Shown: one piece after another, positions 54,813-63,809 of the stretch | Position numbering within the stretch: position 1 is the first letter of the stretch | Layout of the letters: each line of letters opens with the position of its first letter | Assembly: GCA_022844105.1 (NCBI GenBank) | Contig: JALHMJ010000002.1 | Coordinates: 1-64,000, forward strand | Direction: 5' to 3' | DNA from: Hyphomicrobium sp. | GTDB taxonomy: Bacteria; Pseudomonadota; Alphaproteobacteria; Rhizobiales; Hyphomicrobiaceae | DNA length: 64,000 bases | The notes under the pieces: generated by a model | What the model saw: the letters and a program-made list of their open reading frames with translations, nothing else | Database searches by the model: none | Told to the model about the DNA's origin: nothing | Program-made: the position numbers and the translations under genes

Positions 54813-55854
54813 GGGTCTCCTGCCTGCTTCTGCTTGGGTCACTGGAGAACCGCGGACCACCAATTGCTGGGATCGTGCGGGGCTGTTGCGTGGCGCCGCC
54901 CCGCACCACATCCGCAAGACGCCCCGATACATAACCAGTCGCCGCGCATCCCAATCCCAGTACAATCGCAAGCGAGCGCTGCAATGCACCCAGATCGCCC
55001 GCGACGAGAGCTTTCTTGCCGTCGCGAAACGCCGCGCGCGCCAAAACCCCGGTCACATAACTCCGCTCGACACTCAGTGTCTGAGTTCTGGGCGCGATTG
55101 CCCGCAGCCGCGCCTTCGAGAGCCCTTCAGCCAAACACCGCATAACAAAGTATTTCCAAGTGAGCCGATCCGCCCGGACAACGTGGTGAACGAGCGCTTG
55201 CGGTTCATAATAGAATATCCGCGAGGGATCCGCGGCCACGGCACGAAGGCATAACTCAGTCTCTTCCCCACCCATCGGCAGCCAGCTGCGCGTACGACCA
55301 AGCGCTCCGTCAAATCCACCGGCTGATTCAAATATTTCCCGCGGTAGACACATGCCGGCCCCGAGCAAATTACGGACGGGGCCGGCGCAAGCGTCATAGT
55401 GCGTGCATCCGACGATCCACAGGAATTCATCAGGAAACCATTTCGGTTTCGTGCTTGTCCACTCAGGGACCACGCGGGCTGTCACACCTGCAATTTCCAT
55501 CCGACCGAAGTGCTGCACCATCCGCTCGATACAATCGGGCGCGGCATACGCATCGTCATCCAGAAAGACGAGGATACGGCCATGTGCCAACGCAATGCCG
55601 GTATTGCGGGCTGCCGACAGCCCCTTCTTGCCGCGACTGGCTGTGACCACCACTGATGGGAAGGCCGTGCGGATTTCGGTTTCAAGGTCAGAGTTGTGAT
55701 CGACCACAACAATGATCTCACTCACCGCCGGTTGCTGGGCCTGAGCGGACCTTATGCAAGCGGACAGCTCGACCCAGCGGTCGCGCGTGTAGGCGCAAAT
55801 GATCACAGATACGGAACGGCTTTCGTTTTCCCCGATCACAACAAAGGCACTCAT
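54796..55854 (-). CDS. GT2 glycosyltransferase
   Basis: A 352-aa GT-A transferase. VSVIICAYTRDRWVELSACI opens the domain at residue 15, IIVVVDHNSD follows and ILVFLDDDAYAAP carries the DxD site. MGGEETELCLRAVA is the ED motif of inverting enzymes. The C-terminal 70 residues include hydrophobic stretches (LAIVLGLGCAATGYVSG) that may contact the membrane. The ATG overlaps the upstream gene stop by four bases. Sugar specificity is unknown. Confidence 0.88.
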   Translation of the reverse strand: MSAFVVIGENESRSVSVIICAYTRDRWVELSACIRSAQAQQPAVSEIIVVVDHNSDLETEIRTAFPSVVVTASRGKKGLSAARNTGIALAHGRILVFLDDDAYAAPDCIERMVQHFGRMEIAGVTARVVPEWTSTKPKWFPDEFLWIVGCTHYDACAGPVRNLLGAGMCLPREIFESAGGFDGALGRTRSWLPMGGEETELCLRAVAADPSRIFYYEPQALVHHVVRADRLTWKYFVMRCLAEGLSKARLRAIAPRTQTLSVERSYVTGVLARAAFRDGKKALVAGDLGALQRSLAIVLGLGCAATGYVSGRLADVVRGGATQQPRTIPAIGGPRFSSDPSRSRQETHVENA

Positions 55855-57419
55855 TGCAATGCCTCCTCTGCGAGAAGCTCTTGCGGCCTTTCCGGCGCTA
55901 TTGACTGCCGGCGCAGCGTGACATTCGATTGGTTCTGCCGAGACCCAAACACATCGACGACCTCAATGCCATAACCCGCATTGTACGTATGGGCACCGCA
56001 GAAGGACTGCCGGTCCAGGGGCTCCAAACGGGCAACAATCGACTGTTTGTATTCCTGAGTTGTCAGCCTCTGCACCTCGCAAAACTGAATCGCACCACCG
56101 TACATGCGTGAACAATCCTGCGCCGGTCTGATGAGCCGTCCTTCATTCTGGAATAGCATTCCAGCAGGCCGCGCCGATCGCGCATCGGTTAAGCCAGCCT
56201 CCGCGCCGCACGGCATCCAAGGCCCCTGCAGGGCTGGCGCATGATAAATCCGAAGCTGATCGGACGAAGAACCGCCCCACATCGCGGTTGTAAAAAAAAG
56301 CCAATAGCCGCTGCGATCACGGTGAAGCGTAGCGTCGAAAGCGTTGATGCCGTTGATCAAGACCGAGTCTTGAACCCAGCGGAATGGATAGTCGACTGCG
56401 CGATAAAGCTCGATCCGGCCGACAGCGCCAGTCTCCGGTATCATCCAGATCTCGCCGCCATCTGAGAACACTGTCGGGTAGGAAAGATGATACGGCCGCT
56501 CGATCACGACACGTTTGTTGCCAAACGTCCCGTCATCGCCCCGCACGAAGGCGCAAATCGAGCCCTTGCCGCTGGCGTAATCGAATTCTTCAACGAACAG
56601 ATGCGCCTGCGGTCCGACCGCGAATGGAAACGGATCGGCGAGATAACCGCTGCCATCGTCGCTGATCAGGCTGTAGGTGGCCTGCGTTGATACGCTGCTG
56701 GACAATGGCCCTGCGTTGCCGAGATCTCGCCAGGCGACAAACCACTGATCTCCTTTATGGACAATCGCCGACAGCCGGCGGGCAATCTTGGCCGGCAGAA
56801 CAGACGCGGCGTAGCGGGCGACATCTGCGGGACCAACCACAGGCGACAGACAGCCATCGTCGCTCTTGACTTCAACCGCGGCCGCGGCGTGAGTGCCGGC
56901 AACACAGTCGGCAAGCAGTTCAGCCATGCGTGAGCAAACGTTGGCGAGCGAGCGAGAGATACAAAAAGTGTCGTCGAACGCTGGCACATACGCGGCGTGC
57001 CATGAGCGGGCGCCGATCCGTTCACGAATGCCGATGGTGCATTCGCGTCGTTCCAGAAGTGCGAGCAGAGCCCCGGCCTCGCTGGGGAAGTCATCAAACA
57101 GCGGGATCAGGGTTCGCTTCGCCGCGATACCCGGAACGGCATCGGCGGCCAACTCAATGCAGATATCGAAGGCTTCCGCATGCGCCAAATCGGCCGCTGG
57201 CGGGAACTCCAAACTCGACATGACCCTCAGCAGTTCCGCACCGGATCGTGTGTAAATCAGTGACTCGAGTTCGAATAGCATCCGCGCACTGACATGCCAG
57301 TCAGCGTGGCCATCCTTCGCGCGCGCCACGACGACCTCATGGCCGGCGGCACGCAGGCAGTCTGCCAAGGCCAAATGCCAAGCCAGCGGCCGGTTACTGA
57401 TAAGAAGACATACGCGCAC
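55851..57419 (-). CDS. Beta-propeller protein like bacterial GINT1-type transferases
   Basis: A 522-aa protein with two parts. The N-terminal 190 residues (MRVCLLISNRPLAWHLAL) resemble a formyltransferase-type Rossmann start but no activity motif is clear. Residues about 230-500 match the five-bladed propeller of the glucosamine inositolphosphorylceramide transferase-like family: YLADPFPFAVG, PYHLSYPTVF, IWMIPETGAVGRIELYRAVD, SARPAGMLF, RLIRPAQDCSRMYGGAIQF and THTYNAGYGIEVVD. In plants the related GINT1 adds a sugar to a sphingolipid; bacterial members have unknown function. In this cluster it may recognise or modify the glycan. It is followed by the GT2 gene with a four-base overlap. Confidence 0.7.
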   Translation of the reverse strand: MRVCLLISNRPLAWHLALADCLRAAGHEVVVARAKDGHADWHVSARMLFELESLIYTRSGAELLRVMSSLEFPPAADLAHAEAFDICIELAADAVPGIAAKRTLIPLFDDFPSEAGALLALLERRECTIGIRERIGARSWHAAYVPAFDDTFCISRSLANVCSRMAELLADCVAGTHAAAAVEVKSDDGCLSPVVGPADVARYAASVLPAKIARRLSAIVHKGDQWFVAWRDLGNAGPLSSSVSTQATYSLISDDGSGYLADPFPFAVGPQAHLFVEEFDYASGKGSICAFVRGDDGTFGNKRVVIERPYHLSYPTVFSDGGEIWMIPETGAVGRIELYRAVDYPFRWVQDSVLINGINAFDATLHRDRSGYWLFFTTAMWGGSSSDQLRIYHAPALQGPWMPCGAEAGLTDARSARPAGMLFQNEGRLIRPAQDCSRMYGGAIQFCEVQRLTTQEYKQSIVARLEPLDRQSFCGAHTYNAGYGIEVVDVFGSRQNQSNVTLRRQSIAPERPQELLAEEALQ

Positions 57420-57545
57420 CGAAGCAGGACCATTTCATAGACATTAAACTCGGGATCACCAAACGTACCAGGCGCAAACGCTGTTTGGCGTGCGCGTCGC
57501 GCGGGCCACTGGCAATGAAACGTGGCCCACTCGTTCGGGGACAAT

Positions 57546-58826
57546 TTATACTCTCGCAGAGATGCGCGGTGAGGGTTCGGCTTGATCGGTTAATTGCCCG
57601 CTACGCTCCGATACAAGAGCTCTGTAAACTCGTTCGATCCGTGGGACGATGGCATCGGCCATAAGGCTTTGTGCTTTCCGGACGCTCGCTTCGGACAGCC
57701 GTTGGCGCAAAGTGTGGTCACACATCAGTTGGCGCATGGCCTCCGCCAGGGCCCCGGCGTCCCCGGGTGGGACGAGAATGCCGGATGACCCGTCGTCGAC
57801 GATTTCAGGTAAGCCTCCAGTGCGCGACACGATCATGGGCTTGCCCATGGCATTGGCTTCCATCACGACCGTTGCGCAGGCCTCCATGCCAGTCGAGGGC
57901 AGCACACCGAACGTACAGCGCCGCCACGCCTCAAGCACGGCGCCGTGTGGCCAACTCTCAAACAAATGGACGTTCCGCGGCAGGTGATCGGGTGTATCTG
58001 CGCAGCGCCTGCCGATGAGAACCAGAGGCCAGTCACTGGCCAACTGCTCGTGCGCCGCCAGCAGAGTCGGAATTCCTTTTAGCTGCATGAGGTCGCCGAC
58101 GAACAACACGAACTTACCTTCCGGCAACTGCTGCACGAATGGCTCGACGCTCGGGTCGAAGCTGCGCGTTCCAGTCGCGTTGGAGATGAAGTTCGGTATC
58201 GTTTCAACGTCGTGCGCGCCAATGAGGCCGCATCGTTCCGCAACCGCATCACTTACGGCAATGAACCGGTCAACTTGCGAACGCACAAACGTGCGGCCCA
58301 GGTGCGCGGCCACAACCGTTGCACTTCCCTTCAACGATCCATAGTGGCCGGCAGCACACGAGAGACACTTGCGCAGCTGCGGCCCGTCGCAAGGCGCCCC
58401 ATCATGGATCATGCTCTTCTTAGCGCAAACGAGACTGTAGTCGTGGAGCGTTAGCACAAGGCCTGCTCGATGCCGGCGCTTCAACGGCAAGTAGGAATGG
58501 ACCATCCAGTTGTGCGCATGGACAATGTCGGGCTGCTCCTTGCCAACAATGCGATCGATTGCACTCATCAGCTCAGGGTCAGGAATTGGCGGCGCGTGCT
58601 GACGGCCATCGGGCGAGAACAGCGCAGGAAACCGCTGCAGGAGGCCGCTGATACGGTAGACGGTGACACCATCCTCAACCACGACAGATTCGTATTTCCC
58701 ATGACCGAGCGTCACGACACTGACTTGGTGGCCCCGCATCAAGAGTGAGTTTGCCAGCGTTTTGACGTGGCGCTCCTCGCCACCAATGATGGGTGGATAG
58801 AATTGCGCAAGTAGCAAAATCCGCAT
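57546..58826 (-). CDS. GT4 glycosyltransferase
   Basis: A 426-aa GT-B transferase from the ATG at 58826 (MRILLLAQFYPPIIGGEERH), which is the classic N-terminal motif; the frame to 59036 runs into the DUF1616 gene and is rejected. LVLTLHDYSLVCAKKSMIHD and LRKCLSCAAGHYG form an insert often seen in this subgroup. FVLFVGDLMQLKGIPTLLAA and GVLPSTGMEACATVVMEA are the donor-binding blocks. It is 13 bases downstream of the DUF1616 gene. Donor and acceptor sugars are unknown. Confidence 0.9.
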   Translation of the reverse strand: MRILLLAQFYPPIIGGEERHVKTLANSLLMRGHQVSVVTLGHGKYESVVVEDGVTVYRISGLLQRFPALFSPDGRQHAPPIPDPELMSAIDRIVGKEQPDIVHAHNWMVHSYLPLKRRHRAGLVLTLHDYSLVCAKKSMIHDGAPCDGPQLRKCLSCAAGHYGSLKGSATVVAAHLGRTFVRSQVDRFIAVSDAVAERCGLIGAHDVETIPNFISNATGTRSFDPSVEPFVQQLPEGKFVLFVGDLMQLKGIPTLLAAHEQLASDWPLVLIGRRCADTPDHLPRNVHLFESWPHGAVLEAWRRCTFGVLPSTGMEACATVVMEANAMGKPMIVSRTGGLPEIVDDGSSGILVPPGDAGALAEAMRQLMCDHTLRQRLSEASVRKAQSLMADAIVPRIERVYRALVSERSGQLTDQAEPSPRISARV

Positions 58827-58839
58827 CAGGTCACCGTCC

Positions 58840-59721
58840 TCATGGCCATGCGGAAGGCGGGTCAATGCTCTCATTGCTCCCGCCTGCCGAAGCATCGCTA
58901 GCCCGCGCGACCGATGCGCCGTCACCAACAGCACTGGGGTTCTGCGGTTGTGTTGGCGGCGCGTACGACTTGAGGTCGAGCCAGGCGCTCCGGTACAGTC
59001 GTTCAGGCTGATCGCTCCGCGACAACCAAGCCTCAAGCCTCGTGCTGCCTCCGCTCACGACGGCAACGGGCACATCCGCGATCCATGTCTGCCCCTGAGC
59101 GATCTCGACGCCGCTTAGATTGAGAACCATTCTGCCGCCCAGCGTGACCCTGAGTTCATAGAGCGTCGTAGCAGCCTCTTGGTTTGCTATCCCGACCGTG
59201 TAAGTGCCGGGCAGATCAGCTGACGGGACCAGCCACAGCTCGGTAAAATCAAACGGCTTGTAGTCAAGCGCTCCATTACGAGCGATCACGATCGCCATCC
59301 CGGCGAAAACCAAGGCCGCGAAGAACGCTGCGCCATCGGCTTGTTTCAAGATCTTCGTGTTGGCAGCACGAGCAGGAAGAATGCGGAGCCGTGCGACCGG
59401 CGCGCGCCAGACAAACGCCACCGTGAGTCCCGTAAGCGCGAGCGCCCATGCCAGCGGGGTAAGCCCATACACGAGGTGGAGCACGAAGCCGGTCAAGACA
59501 ACGGTCGCAAGGCTGAGACCGACGGTGAAGGCCAGCGCCCGGGCGCCAGAAATCCGATCATCAAACGTGGCATTCAAGATTGCGTATCCCGGCAGGAAAA
59601 GGACGAAGGGCGCCGCAAAAGCCGTTCGCAGGCCCGGCGCGACGTCGATCGGGCTGACCGTCGCCAGAACCGTCAAGCCGGCGAGACCGAACGTGACCCC
59701 CCTGTAAGACTTAAGTTCCAT
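58840..59721 (-). CDS. DUF1616 family membrane protein
   Basis: A 293-aa protein. Four to five hydrophobic helices occupy residues 8-155 (FVLFLPGYAILNATF is the conserved loop-helix of DUF1616 proteins). A periplasmic beta-type domain follows at about 165-250 (YKPFDFTELWLVPS, YTVGIANQEAATTLYELRV) and a proline/serine-rich tail ends the protein. DUF1616 proteins are found near glycosyltransferases and glycan export genes, but their role is not known. The start overlaps the end of the upstream GT-C-like gene by 11 bases. Confidence 0.8.
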   Translation of the reverse strand: MELKSYRGVTFGLAGLTVLATVSPIDVAPGLRTAFAAPFVLFLPGYAILNATFDDRISGARALAFTVGLSLATVVLTGFVLHLVYGLTPLAWALALTGLTVAFVWRAPVARLRILPARAANTKILKQADGAAFFAALVFAGMAIVIARNGALDYKPFDFTELWLVPSADLPGTYTVGIANQEAATTLYELRVTLGGRMVLNLSGVEIAQGQTWIADVPVAVVSGGSTRLEAWLSRSDQPERLYRSAWLDLKSYAPPTQPQNPSAVGDGASVARASDASAGGSNESIDPPSAWP

Positions 59722-61672
59722 GGGTCACGCCCCGCAGATCGAAGATCTGCATCATACCGTTGTCGAAGACGCAATCTGCTCCCGGCAGGTCACGGAATTT
59801 CGCGAGCTTTTCAGGGTCGAGCGGCAAGACATGGCCGGTGTCTATATCGCTTGAGGTGTCGATATAGGAGCCGAAACGGGGCGTATCTGTCGTCAGTCTT
59901 TGATCTGTTAGAATGAACTCAACGTCGTGAGCTTTCATCAGTTTCAATTGGAATGCTCCAATTTCATACGACAGAAGCAAATGCGGACCAGCTTCCACAT
60001 TGTCGTACAGGGCCGACGTCACCTGCTGGGCGCCATAACTCGCCATGAGAATGCGGTTGACGCGGTCAGCAACGAACCGATTGCCAGGGCCGAGCCACTC
60101 GCGGGCCCACTGTGCCGCTCGGATGCCAGCAGGCTCGATGGATTCTGAATCTGCGGCGACATCATAGCCGCGTCGGGGGAGGACGTTGCCGCCACTCGCA
60201 TTCACGATCGTCGACACGATCAGGATGGCCGCGCCTATACCCAAGGCCGGTGCAAAGCGCCTGTGCGACAGCCGATGAATCGGAGCGCTCGCGAGACCGA
60301 TCGCGACAACAATTCCGACACCGAGAAACGCAAACGGGGCGATCCGGTTGCCCACTTCCCAGCCGCCTTCCGTCAAGCGGAGAACAACCGATACCGGCCA
60401 CAGAAGCGCCATCAGGACGAGCAGTCTAAGCCAAGTCATGGTCCAGGAAGCGGTCGCAACGTTAATGGCCATTTGCTCAAGGCGCAGCGTCACTCCAGCG
60501 TGACGCATTGCGCGTAAAAGACCGAAAGCAAGACCGCAGGCAATCATCGCCAGGCCGACCAGCGCAAAGATTTTCTGCCATAAAGGTGTGCGCGTCCCGT
60601 CGGCGCCTTCAAAAGGCACGCGGTCATCGCCGCCAGACAAGCTCAACATCCGGGAAAGCTCTGCCGATGCTGTGTCGAGCAATGGGCCAAGGTAGCTATC
60701 GACGCCACCGCCAATTTGCCTCGACCACGACAATGTAATCAGAATAAGCACGGCAGCGCCGATCGCCACCGACAGCCGCGTCAAAAGAGGAACGGGCTGC
60801 AAAATATGGAGAACCGCGGCACCAGCGATAATGGCAGCGGTGATATACGCCGTCATGTGATGCGACACGGATATTGCAATCAACAGCGGTACGACAATCA
60901 ATCCGGCGGTCGCGGCGCGCTGACCTGCTTCGTCGCCCAACTCCAGCAGCCCCAGCATGGCCACTGCCATCAGTGAGACCGATAAAGATTCATAGGAGAA
61001 GGAGACGTTAAAAATGAAAAAGCTTGAATTGGCTGCATAGATCATAACGCCGATCGCCGCGACCAGCGAAGAACCGCTGACGCGTTCATAAATCAGGTAC
61101 AGCGCCAAGACCAAAGCCAAGCGCGCCGCGCACGTGACGAGCACGGCGGCCCAGAACACCGAAAGTCCCGTGATATTGACCAGTGCCGTAACCGCAATTT
61201 CGATGCCGGGATAGAGCGGTGAAACGGGAAGCAACGGGTTGGGCGTGAACAGCATTTGTTCGGAGAGAATATTGTTGGCCGTAACCCAGTGAAGGATCGT
61301 ATCGTGATCAATGAACGCTAGCGGCTCACGTATCAATTTGGCGGCGTACAGCAGCAACGTCGCTATAATAACGAGAACCAATCGCTCAAAACGTGTGGCC
61401 GTCGGCATGACCATGCGGGCACATATTGGTGCCAGCGCGGCAAGAAGTGCCACAATATAGACGCCTTCGAGCCAGCGGCCGGCATCGGGCTGCGAGCTTG
61501 AAGACATCGCCATGATCAGCAAGGCAACCCCCGACAGCATCGCTAACTGCGCTGAGCGCCCGAGGTCGTTGCCTGTGGGTGCGCATTCCGGCTGCACGCG
61601 CGCTGTGCCAACCAGAACGTGGTCGAGCATGCCAAAAACGCTGCGCAGTCCGTTGCCCACGCTTGCGATCAC
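59711..61672 (-). CDS. Polytopic membrane protein, possible GT-C-type glycosyltransferase
   Basis: A 653-aa protein with about twelve or more helices up to residue 490 and a soluble C-terminal end. The first large loop has FIDHDTILHWVTANNIL, whose acidic residue after the first helices resembles the catalytic Asp of GT-C (dolichyl/undecaprenyl-phosphate sugar) transferases. HHMTAYITAAIIAGAAVLH and the GNRFVADRVNRILMASYG block follow. No close family is recognised; ArnT-like or repeat-unit modification enzymes are candidates. It overlaps both the DUF1616 gene (11 bases) and the GT4 gene (4 bases). Confidence 0.6.
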   Translation of the reverse strand: MIASVGNGLRSVFGMLDHVLVGTARVQPECAPTGNDLGRSAQLAMLSGVALLIMAMSSSSQPDAGRWLEGVYIVALLAALAPICARMVMPTATRFERLVLVIIATLLLYAAKLIREPLAFIDHDTILHWVTANNILSEQMLFTPNPLLPVSPLYPGIEIAVTALVNITGLSVFWAAVLVTCAARLALVLALYLIYERVSGSSLVAAIGVMIYAANSSFFIFNVSFSYESLSVSLMAVAMLGLLELGDEAGQRAATAGLIVVPLLIAISVSHHMTAYITAAIIAGAAVLHILQPVPLLTRLSVAIGAAVLILITLSWSRQIGGGVDSYLGPLLDTASAELSRMLSLSGGDDRVPFEGADGTRTPLWQKIFALVGLAMIACGLAFGLLRAMRHAGVTLRLEQMAINVATASWTMTWLRLLVLMALLWPVSVVLRLTEGGWEVGNRIAPFAFLGVGIVVAIGLASAPIHRLSHRRFAPALGIGAAILIVSTIVNASGGNVLPRRGYDVAADSESIEPAGIRAAQWAREWLGPGNRFVADRVNRILMASYGAQQVTSALYDNVEAGPHLLLSYEIGAFQLKLMKAHDVEFILTDQRLTTDTPRFGSYIDTSSDIDTGHVLPLDPEKLAKFRDLPGADCVFDNGMMQIFDLRGVTHGT

Positions 61673-62883
61673 GCACGCACCTCAGGACGAAAGACCAGTT
61701 CATCTCTCAACGCCGCCCGATAGACGTCCACCAACCGGTCGGCACAGGACTGCCAGTCCGGGAGGGGAACCGCCGGTCGGCCGGCCGGTGCATTGAGTTC
61801 GTCCGCCATCGCGGCAGCGATCGATGCGGCGTCGGATTGCAGAGGCACGGTGCGCAAGAGCCCTTGCTCTGCAAGCTCGATAAACCCCGAGGAGGCCGTC
61901 GCCAGAACCCGCCGCCCAAGCGAGAGAGCCTCCATGATCGCGACGGGATTTGCTTCGTAATCACTGAGCAGCGTGACAAGCGATGCGCGCGCCACAAGAT
62001 TGGACAATTCCTGGCGGTTTGCAGCGGAGATCGCGCCGATGGCGACGCGGTCGCTGACCCCGCATTGCATTGCGAGCCGGCGCAGGTCATCCTCATAGGG
62101 GCCGCTGCCGATAATCCGGAGTTGCAAGTCCGGAAAGTCCGACAACAAATATGGCAGCGCCTCGATTGCGCGATGATGACCCTTATAGCGTTCGAGCCGT
62201 CCGACTGAAAGGATCAAGCGCCCAGCAGACTGCTGCGCGGACGCCGCATCCGGCTGCGGCAATTCTGCGCCGTTGGGAATAACAGCCATCCGTCGTCGGT
62301 CGAGGCCCATCTGATTGCAGAATGTCTCGGCCTCAAATCGCGAAACGCCGATGCAGCGGCGTGCCCTGGAGACCAACGGGCGCAGCAGGTTCCATTGCAA
62401 GGGCCGCAACCACCTGCGCCAGCCCGATGAATGACCGCCGCTATGAAAGGTGATGACAAACGGGATCTTCGATCTAATCGCACCTAACATTGCGAGCGGC
62501 GCGACCAACGTATGGTAACCCTGAATATGAATAAGGTCCCATTTCGTCGGATCAATCAGCCTGATAATTCCTGGCGCGAAAAGATAGTCACGATTGCGCG
62601 GCCATGCGCGCAACCGGATGATAGTCACGCCGTCGACCTGTTCGTTTCGCTTCAGTTCGCCCGTCGGATCGGCGGTCAGCACGCCAACGATATGCCCGGC
62701 TTGGGCGAGGCGCCGGCTGACCTCATGAACGTGGGTCTCCGTTCCACCACTGTAGGGCAGATAACGTGCGGCAACCATGAGAACGCGAAGCGGTGGCCCA
62801 GAGACGTCAGTCGATTTGTGCAGTGGTGCAACCCGTCCGGCACCGGCCGCAAGATCGCTTCGTATGTAGCCCTGCATCAGCAT
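61669..62883 (-). CDS. GT4 glycosyltransferase
   Basis: A 404-aa GT-B enzyme. LRVLMVAARYLPYSGGTETH opens the N-terminal domain at residue 33, after a variable head; the Met3 or first Met may be the true start. RLILSVGRLERYKGHHRAIE and TLLSDYEANPVAIMEALSLG are the donor-domain blocks. It is 11 bases downstream of the DPM-like GT2 gene and overlaps the GT-C-like gene by four bases. The sugar is not evident. Confidence 0.9.
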   Translation of the reverse strand: MLMQGYIRSDLAAGAGRVAPLHKSTDVSGPPLRVLMVAARYLPYSGGTETHVHEVSRRLAQAGHIVGVLTADPTGELKRNEQVDGVTIIRLRAWPRNRDYLFAPGIIRLIDPTKWDLIHIQGYHTLVAPLAMLGAIRSKIPFVITFHSGGHSSGWRRWLRPLQWNLLRPLVSRARRCIGVSRFEAETFCNQMGLDRRRMAVIPNGAELPQPDAASAQQSAGRLILSVGRLERYKGHHRAIEALPYLLSDFPDLQLRIIGSGPYEDDLRRLAMQCGVSDRVAIGAISAANRQELSNLVARASLVTLLSDYEANPVAIMEALSLGRRVLATASSGFIELAEQGLLRTVPLQSDAASIAAAMADELNAPAGRPAVPLPDWQSCADRLVDVYRAALRDELVFRPEVRA

Positions 62884-62894
62884 TGCACATCCGC

Positions 62895-63764
62895 CTATTC
62901 GCCGGGCAATTCGGCAACAGAGCCACCGCCACCAGCATGGCCCCTCTTGCGATCACGCAACCCAAGCGATTGCATCACGATCATTCGCATGACGCGAATG
63001 CCGTCAGGAATAGCCTTCAGATTGCTTTGACCGAAATTACGCGGCGCTTCAAAGCTCGGAACCTCGCAAATCTTCAAGCCCGATCGTAGCGCGCTTAAGC
63101 AGAGGGATGTTTCGATCTCGAAGCCATCACAGTTGTAATCCAGGTCGGGAAGATTTCGACGCCAGAAAGCATTATAGCCATAACAGAGATCCGAGAACTC
63201 GCCGCCACAGAGCACGCGGCCGACATGCATGAGGCTCCAATTTCCGAGCATACGAAATAACGACATGTCTGCCGTGCCGCCGCCCTGAACGAAGCGTGTG
63301 CCTTTTGCAAAGTCGCAGCCGGACATAAGGGCAGCTACGAAGCGCAGAATTTCGTTGGGATCCATCGAGCCATCAGCGTCGATGGTGACGATAATGTCGC
63401 CCGTTGCTGCACCAAACCCGGCGGCCAGCGCAGCGCCTTTTCCCCGGCGCTTTTCCAAAACAATCCGCACACCGGGATACAGCGCGCGGGCGACGTCTAC
63501 GGTCTCATCGGTGGACCGTCCATCAACGATAATGACTTCATCTATCCATTTCGGTATGCGCGGCAACAGAAGTGGCAGGTTCTTCGCCTCGTTCAATGTT
63601 GGAATGACGACGCTGACGCTAGGCAGCTCAAATCCAGCAGAACAAGACGCATCCGGTTTAACTGCAGTCCATGTCCTATTCTGCGACAATGCCGTCTCGT
63701 CCTTCCACCCTGGGCTTAATTGGCCCGGTTTCTCGGCCAGCGCATCGTCGGTAGTAAAGGACAT
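62895..63764 (-). CDS. GT2 glycosyltransferase, dolichyl-phosphate-mannose-synthase-like
   Basis: A 289-aa GT-A enzyme. VSVVIPTLNEAKNLPLLLPR starts the domain near residue 49, DEVIIVDGRSTDET follows, IIVTIDADGSMDPNEI holds the DxD site and FAKGTRFVQGGGT is the DPM-group loop. No C-terminal membrane helices are visible, so it is of the soluble DPM1 type. Such enzymes load a sugar on a polyprenyl phosphate, which would suit a GT-C acceptor in the same operon (59711-61672). That pairing is inference. Confidence 0.86.
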   Translation of the reverse strand: MSFTTDDALAEKPGQLSPGWKDETALSQNRTWTAVKPDASCSAGFELPSVSVVIPTLNEAKNLPLLLPRIPKWIDEVIIVDGRSTDETVDVARALYPGVRIVLEKRRGKGAALAAGFGAATGDIIVTIDADGSMDPNEILRFVAALMSGCDFAKGTRFVQGGGTADMSLFRMLGNWSLMHVGRVLCGGEFSDLCYGYNAFWRRNLPDLDYNCDGFEIETSLCLSALRSGLKICEVPSFEAPRNFGQSNLKAIPDGIRVMRMIVMQSLGLRDRKRGHAGGGGSVAELPGE

Positions 63765-63809
63765 GACTGTGACTCTTCTCGGCTGACTAATCGACGAATG
63801 CAGATATTG

